Shown in pieces: positions 61,801 to 64,000 of a stretch of 64,000 bases of DNA. How positions within the stretch are numbered: the first letter of the stretch is position 1; each line of letters opens with the position of its first letter. The position numbers and the translations under genes were made by a program. The DNA is from Vitis vinifera (lineage: Eukaryota; Streptophyta; Magnoliopsida; Vitales; Vitaceae). Under the pieces are notes generated by a model. That model was not told the DNA's origin. It did no database searches and saw only the letters and a program-made list of their open reading frames with translations. Location: contig NC_081818.1 in the NCBI RefSeq assembly GCF_030704535.1, positions 28,600,001 to 28,664,000 of the forward strand. Reading direction: 5' to 3'.

Positions 61801-63679
61801 TATGCTTCTTCATTGTGACAAAGCGATACTTTTATGGTAGCTAGTGTTCTCCATGTTTGGTATTCGGTGGGTTATATTCGAGTCAATTAGGAAGACTTTC
61901 CTAGGGTGGCATGGTTCTTTTGTAGATAGAAGGCGTATTAAGGCTTGGAGAATTGCTCCCTCTTGTTTTTTCTGGATGATCTAGAAAGAAAGAAATAGGA
62001 GATACTTTGATTGTGAGGAATTGTCAAATCAATGGCTAAAAAATATTTTCCTTAACAATTAAGCCACTAATTGACCTAAAAGCTTAATCTATTAGGTAAT
62101 AATGGACCAACAATATATATTAAGTTGATTTTGGTTAAAGCCCTAACATGACTAACAGAAAAAAAACCAACCACAAGATTCTAGCCATCTTAAGATGAAG
62201 GAGCATATGATTTGTGGGTCCCTCTCCTTGCCCACATAAATAACACATGCTAACCATAGTCCTACCCCTTTGCATAGGCTAATCAATGGTGAGAATCTTT
62301 CCCCAGCTTCTTCCCAAGCAAGCAAAATTAAAAAAAAAAAAAAAAATTAAAATTAAAAGAAAAAACCTCGCCCTGGATGGAGCATTGGAGTGCCATGCTA
62401 ACAACAAGAAAGAGAAGAAAGCCTAGGAGAGAGCACCAAAGAGAGAGACTTGATAAAAAATCTCCCCTTTTAGATGCCTGACATGAAAGAGTGTTTTCCT
62501 TGTCCTCCCTAATACAACAGCTGTGAACCCAAGCCATGAAAGACACCACCTGCTCGAGCTCTCAATCATGGAAACTCTTGAAGAAACATTTATTAGGCAA
62601 AGTAGTTTGTATTTATGAGACAACCAGAAGATCTTAGCATGGGCAACCATTTTTTTTTCCCTGGGTGGGGTTATGTTGGGAGGGAGGAAGGTAAAGGGAG
62701 AGACAAATTAGAAATCCTAGGTGTAATAGATAATTGCCTAATGGTTAGTCAGACTCATGTGTGACTTCTTTGACACCTAGAATGGAAAAAACCTCAAAGA
62801 AAATGCATAGGTTACTGAAAGATTTGCTCTGTCTGTCCACTTACTTTAATCTCTCTTAATGAAAATGGTTCTGCAGGTAAGCAAGAAACCGGAACCAGGC
62901 TTGCTGAATTCTGTACCCATGCTCTTTTGGCTTTGGAAGTGCTCATTCATCCTAGGGCTCTTCCACTGGAGGATTTCCCCACTGTTAATCGTAAATCCTT
63001 TGATAATGGAGCTAATCACAAATACCCAGAAAGTATGTACTCTGGTGGTCAGGACCTCAACACCCCATTTTCAAGGGGTCCATTGGGAATGGCACTTGGT
63101 GTTCCCAATCCAGATTATGATCTGTACGACAAGTGGCTGGGGAGCGACGATGAAATTGATATTCCAGTGACTGATCCCAGTAAGAATAGGAATAATGTTG
63201 ACGATGCTTCAGAAGCCTTTAGAGACCACCAGACAGAAAAGCTTCCTTCTGTGGATGGTGCATCCAGTCCAAAAGTTGCAAAGAAAATTGATCACAGGTC
63301 AGCAGCAACTGGTGCTGACATGAGGGAGGGAGGAACAGAGGAAGAAATTATGGTTGAGTCACACCAATTTCCAGAATCTATTTCTCAGGAAGAAAGCACA
63401 TTTCCTGCTGTTATCAGTGCATCAACAAGCACTAAAATAGAAATTGGGAAGGTTGCTTCAGACAGTGGTGCATTAGATCCTGGGGATAGTGAAATAGCAA
63501 CTGGCAATGATGTCTTAGTGGCTAAAGGTGATAGTTTTGCTATACAGGGAGAAAATGCTTCCACTGCAGTATCAAATTCTGAAAGAAGTAAAGGACTTGT
63601 GTCCGAATTGGACAATGAATCATCTATGGATTCATTTCCTGATATTGTGGATGCGGATCCAGATTCTGATTCAGAATGA
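34845..63679 (+). CDS. PELP1/RIX1-like protein (60S ribosome biogenesis)
   Basis: Plant homologue of human PELP1 and yeast Rix1, scaffold of the Rix1 (PELP1-TEX10-WDR18) complex that matures pre-60S subunits and ITS2 in the nucleolus. Exons: 34845-35111, 36310-36426, 40522-40586, 41353-41458, 42902-42973, 44734-44793, 44904-45033, 45107-45300, 45570-45754, 48066-48193, 54824-55110, 60520-60763, 62877-63679; 2658 nt, 885 aa. The N-terminal third is the helical RIX1/ARM-like region (DKCWAGTCLLGLTCQEC, GSEAVWEGAVHLL). Later come SQLLPHAADIMRLLTVYF, a basic RHRKRKHA patch (possible NLS), AALEALEALLTVGGAL and HALLALEVLIHPRALPL. The last exon is disordered and Ser/Asp/Glu-rich, ending in an acidic DADPDSDSE tail. 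Likely orthologue of At1g30240. The gene is stretched to 28.8 kb by intronic retroelements; all junctions are GT/AG and in phase. Exon 3's acceptor could shift by 3 nt (tandem CAG). Confidence 0.9.
35263..35295. repeat. AGAGAT hexanucleotide repeat in PELP1 intron 1
   Basis: About five AGAGAT units in a row, then one AAAGAT variant. A likely polymorphic minisatellite. Confidence 0.9.
37256..38150 (-). mobile_element. LINE A, 3' part, antisense in PELP1 intron 2
   Basis: The minus strand runs from about 38760 toward 37256, interrupted by LINE C. It carries a reverse-transcriptase zinc-binding (zf-RVT) segment: NRCFLCKLEGDFINHILLHC at 37773-37714. The 3' end is ATCAATAATAATAAT-like on the minus strand (ATTATTATTATTGATAGGTAAAGG on plus at 37251-37274). 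Many frameshifts; an old copy. The part 38587-38760 beyond LINE C belongs to the same element. Confidence 0.7.
38174..38563 (+). mobile_element. LINE C, 5'-truncated, inserted into LINE A
   Basis: A 390-bp sense insertion holding the end of a zf-RVT domain (38218-38436: WKERNRLAFRGGVLDIQKLK and GFLEWLASN stop), then a GTATACCCCCTGTATACTTTG 3' UTR block and a TTACTTATCAAAAAAA tail. It is flanked by a 23-bp target duplication with one mismatch (38151-38173 and 38564-38586; ends in AAGGGCTCC). The target lies inside LINE A, so LINE C is younger. Confidence 0.85.
38765..40110 (-). mobile_element. LINE B, reverse-transcriptase 3' half, antisense in PELP1 intron 2
   Basis: The 3' tail lies at 38765-38790 (ATTTTGATAAGTAAGAGATTG on plus). 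Minus-strand frames at 39834-39619 and 39682-39413 match the C-terminal part of plant LINE reverse transcriptases: a LRLKINMDKSELISIG segment, LGCKVGEFSSTHLGLPLGA, and KWKRQYIPNGGRLMLIRSTL. The frames overlap in different phases, showing a frameshift. Decayed beyond about 39900. Confidence 0.75.
40952..41260 (+). mobile_element. TRIM-type miniature LTR retrotransposon in PELP1 intron 3
   Basis: A 309-bp structure. Two 76-bp direct repeats (40952-41027 and 41185-41260) both start TGTTAAAGAAG and end GTTTAACA, with TG...CA ends. The first is followed directly by TGGTATTAGAGC (41028-41039), a Met-tRNA primer site. The second is preceded by GTGAGGGAGGG, a polypurine tract. The 157-bp interior has no coding capacity. 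This is the full anatomy of a very small non-autonomous LTR element (TRIM/SMART class). The LTRs differ at several positions, and no clear target duplication remains. Confidence 0.85.
41740..42032 (+). mobile_element. 5'-truncated LINE 3' end in PELP1 intron 4
   Basis: The sequence carries the end of a zf-RVT-like region (GGAAAGGAACAATAGGGCTTT corresponds to the WKERNxRxF motif), a GT-rich 3' UTR with GTTGTATACTACTCCCTATG and a tail TTAATACATAAAAAAAAA. It lies in sense to the host gene. Confidence 0.6.
43633..43865. repeat. MITE-like repeat in PELP1 intron 5
   Basis: Begins CTGTTTGGTAACTGTTTTTTA, has a 21-base A run, then AATATATTTTAGTTG, TTATTTTCACTTG and AATAATCATACAGATATG. It aligns block by block with 18353-18550 and belongs to the same family. 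Confidence 0.65.
44130..44291 (+). mobile_element. Short LINE 3' end in PELP1 intron 5
   Basis: A 3' UTR-like segment with CCTGTGTACTATGTGTGCACC, TTTTAATATATTATC and the tail TTGCTTGTCAAAAAAAAA. It matches the end pattern of the other LINE tails in this window. Confidence 0.55.
45355..45447 (+). mobile_element. Very short LINE 3' end in PELP1 intron 8
   Basis: TTTGGTTGCTTTGTATACATCC, then TATATACTCTTTCTTGTC, TTTAATACATTTTCACTT and an A run. The same GCTTTGTATAC and TTTAATGCA elements occur at the end of LINE C. It is a strongly 5'-truncated sense insertion of about 90 bp. Confidence 0.6.
46200..46640 (-). mobile_element. Degenerate LINE reverse-transcriptase fragment in PELP1 intron 9
   Basis: A minus-strand frame (46576-46355) reads SLGGGRRNRFG, then IKPLKKLYPILLSI. 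This resembles the GxGRRxRFWED...PLxxxYPRLF stretch between reverse transcriptase and zf-RVT in plant LINEs. No other parts are recognisable, and the match is by eye. Confidence 0.4.
46726..47102. repeat. 185-bp tandem duplication in PELP1 intron 9
   Basis: Copy 1 (46726-46910) and copy 2 (46911-47095) are near-identical, differing at only a few bases (for example AACCAAG/AATCAAG and GATAG/GAGAG). Each copy also contains a short internal repeat of CCAATCAAGC(A/G)GTCTCTCCAA. A recent unequal exchange or slippage. Confidence 0.95.
48444..48872 (-). pseudogene. LINE ORF2: zinc-binding reverse transcriptase C-terminus (zf-RVT)
   Basis: It continues ORF2 in another frame. It contains LQRRGLQLPNRCFLCGCEEE, then VNHILIHC (CxxC...HxxxHC zinc pattern), IFWTVWNERNRLAFRGG and ends GFLEWIAST. 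The same ending (GFLEWLASN) occurs in LINE C, so both belong to one family. Confidence 0.88.
48891..50798 (-). pseudogene. LINE ORF2: reverse-transcriptase part
   Basis: An intact 635-codon frame with the non-LTR reverse transcriptase motifs: GDKAPGPDGFT (motif 1), DFRPISLLGG, ANRLK, SQNAFVRGRQILDA, CKLDIEKTYDSINW, GLRQGDPLSPYLF and the catalytic FADD (50010-50021). Motif A reads DIEKTYD where DxxKAYD is usual. It is separated from the endonuclease by a stop-rich 0.7-kb stretch (50799-51467) and from the zf-RVT part by a frameshift. Confidence 0.9.
51468..52112 (-). pseudogene. LINE ORF2: APE-type endonuclease part
   Basis: The frame begins near 52112. Motifs of the exonuclease-endonuclease-phosphatase fold are in order: ILSWNVRG (Asn), ICIQETK (catalytic Glu), GVYGP, GGDFN (Asp/Asn) and WARLDRFLVS (DR). 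The final SDHxPL block is lost because the frame closes at 51468. This enzyme nicks target DNA to prime reverse transcription. Confidence 0.85.
52883..54331 (-). pseudogene. LINE ORF1 (gag-like, DUF4283 type), interrupted
   Basis: The frame from 54331 to 53489 (280 codons) carries the features of plant LINE ORF1: a KHCVVASWRD segment, a GKALLEFE-like KGRALLEFENLEEA, and WVRIVGLPISLW. This is the DUF4283 nucleic-acid-binding pattern. An in-frame TAG at 53489-53491 closes it, and open frame resumes beyond. A further open stretch (53302-52883) is Pro/Gly/Ser-rich with no zinc knuckle seen. A third open frame, 52768-52088, overlaps the start of the endonuclease region and is charged and helical. 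Confidence 0.7.
55676..55830. repeat. Short MITE-like repeat in PELP1 intron 11
   Basis: Starts GGTCTGTTTGGAAACTATTC and is followed by GAAAATAATTATCTT, T-runs and AAAAATTATTTCC. It shares the GTTTGGNAACTATT start with 18340-18740 and 43633-43865. Confidence 0.45.
56950..57414 (-). mobile_element. Decayed LINE 3' part in PELP1 intron 11
   Basis: A T-run with ATAATTAGAAAGAGATATATT, then GGGTCTCATTCCCCATTG, followed by a stretch read on the minus strand as a broken zf-RVT-like region (57400-57130). Frames are heavily damaged, so identification rests on the tail and general composition. Confidence 0.4.
57426..57646 (+). mobile_element. tRNA-derived SINE in PELP1 intron 11
   Basis: A 221-bp insertion with RNA polymerase III promoter boxes: GGTAGCTTAGTTGGTCAGGG (A-box, TAGCTTAGTTGG) and GGGTTCGAATC (B-box), about 55 bases apart. 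It ends in a 16-base A run with AAGAAA. Perfect 11-bp target duplications GATTTGCTGAC flank it (57415-57425 and 57647-57657). The head resembles a tRNA but the body does not, as in plant SINEs. It needs a LINE for movement; LINEs are abundant here, though the tail differs. Confidence 0.88.
57687..57702 (-). mobile_element. 16-bp LINE tail insertion with 18-bp perfect target duplication
   Basis: The inserted bases TTTTTTTTGATAAGTA are exactly the LINE 3' end (T-run plus GATAAGTA) seen at 48328 and elsewhere. They sit between two perfect 18-bp copies of TCTGCAAAGGCTAGATTT (57669-57686 and 57703-57720). This is an extremely 5'-truncated retrotransposition event. Confidence 0.85.
58195..58382 (+). 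mobile_element. LINE 3' end, sense, in PELP1 intron 11
   Basis: A 3' UTR-like segment with CCTACATACTCTTTGTGTAA, TTTGGAGGATTCC and TTAATATATTATATTGTTG, ending GCTCATAAAAAAA. It resembles plant LINE ends but has no coding part. Confidence 0.4.
59041..59076. repeat. CAT/CAC trinucleotide-hexanucleotide repeat
   Basis: CATCATCATCACCATCACCATCACC-type repeat in an intron. It produces meaningless His- or Ile/Thr-rich frames (58872-59159). Confidence 0.9.
59491..59516. repeat. CT microsatellite in PELP1 intron 11
   Basis: About 13 CT units. One of several CT/GA runs in this window (9547, 10445, 25621). Confidence 0.9.
59955..60185. repeat. Diverged direct repeat in PELP1 intron 11
   Basis: GGACATGTGCTGGACATACTTACCTTATT (59957 on) recurs as GGACATGGGCTGGACATACCTACCTTATT (60101 on), followed in both by TATAGCTTA-like and CATACAATG / CCAACGATGCAATG blocks. 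Period is about 144 bp. An old tandem duplication. Confidence 0.75.
61040..62035 (+). mobile_element. LINE fragment (RT C-terminus and zf-RVT), sense, in PELP1 intron 12
   Basis: Frames 61200-61512 and 61478-61840 overlap in different phases. The first has VGNGSRVKFWKDRWCSEEPL and GGNWNFHFVRNLNDWE. The second has LTLDQLQRREWKLANRCALC then LLHCDKAILLW, the zf-RVT zinc pattern. It ends near 62030 without a clear tail. Similar in layout to the intact LINE but diverged, so a different or older member. Confidence 0.8.
62150..62345 (-). mobile_element. LINE zf-RVT remnant, antisense, in PELP1 intron 12
   Basis: On the minus strand the region reads QRGRTMVSMCYLCGQGEG then TNHMLLHLKMARI, the zinc-binding pattern of LINE reverse transcriptases, opposite in direction to the preceding fragment. 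It ends at an A-run (62331-62346). Confidence 0.65.
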
Positions 63680-64000
63680 AGTGATAGTTCTAGTAATATA
63701 CTTAGAGCATGATATGACATGAAAAGGACTTAAAGATGTTATGGAGCTTCCCATTATTTAATGTAGTTCTCAAATCACAACTGAGCTGTGGCTCAATAGA
63801 ATGACTGAGAATAGAGGTTGGTAGTTGAAATCCACCAAGGTAGAATGGAACTTATTTATATGATGAAGTTGTAAAAAAACTGAAGTTTTTAGCCTATTTC
63901 TTGATTGGTTATGAGAAAGGGTAGTTTCTTTCTGTTTATCTTATATACTCAATGCAGTCTTTAAGCTGAAAACGGGTGCAAAGACAGGGTTTTCTGAGAT
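63680..64000 (+). other. 3' UTR and flank of the PELP1-like gene
   Basis: No coding frame. Probably transcribed 3' UTR of the preceding gene; no clear AATAAA seen before the window ends. Confidence 0.5.

Noticed and set aside
1..64000. CRISPR arrays, bacterial operons, riboswitches
   Set aside because: None seen; introns, LINEs and gene families show nuclear plant DNA.

Overview
This is plant nuclear DNA: AT-rich, with long intergenic stretches, multi-exon genes and many retroelement scars. Gene content and the abundance of LINE insertions in large introns (tails reading TTGATAAGTA next to a T-run) suggest a woody eudicot, most likely grapevine (Vitis). The species call is inference. Exon borders were worked out by hand from GT/AG sites, reading phase and family conservation; the exon sum of each of the six spliced models closes to a whole number of codons.

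Layout. 1-2198: 5' part of a Ty3/gypsy-like LTR retrotransposon on the minus strand (LTR, primer binding site, gag with an in-frame stop). 2199-5690: AT-rich spacer with a decayed mini-LTR element. 5832-9070 (+): prolyl 4-hydroxylase with a C-terminal ShKT domain. 9766-11244 (+): R2R3-MYB of the TDF1/MYB35 type. 12040-12324 (+): small protein of the At1g80180 'MAPK kinase substrate' family. 13587-17460 (-): DUF1336 (EDR2_C) protein with an N-myristoylation signal, CW14-like. 17461-19062: divergent promoter region with three G-boxes. 19063-23333 (+): plastid-type RsmD/YlbH rRNA methyltransferase. 27962-29378 (+): CLE25/26-type signalling peptide gene, with an upstream-ORF-rich leader and a C-terminal tail on a separate exon. 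34845-63679 (+): plant PELP1/RIX1-like ribosome-biogenesis gene, 13 exons over 28.8 kb.

The PELP1 introns hold most of the mobile DNA: a 6.2-kb antisense LINE with a 17-bp target duplication (intron 10), nested LINE pieces (intron 2), a 309-bp TRIM-type mini LTR element (intron 3), LINE ends (introns 4, 5, 8), older fragments (introns 9, 11, 12), a tRNA-derived SINE (intron 11), and a 16-bp LINE scar with an 18-bp perfect target duplication (intron 11).

The order P4H - TDF1 - RsmD - CLE25 appears to match, from memory, Arabidopsis At3g28480/90 - At3g28470 - At3g28460 - At3g28455, with two extra genes inserted here. That supports the orthology calls. The genes are not an operon; they are independently transcribed neighbours with roles in cell-wall protein modification, tapetum development, plastid translation, vascular/peptide signalling and cytosolic ribosome assembly. 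I found no CRISPR array and recognised no canonical tRNA or rRNA gene by eye.
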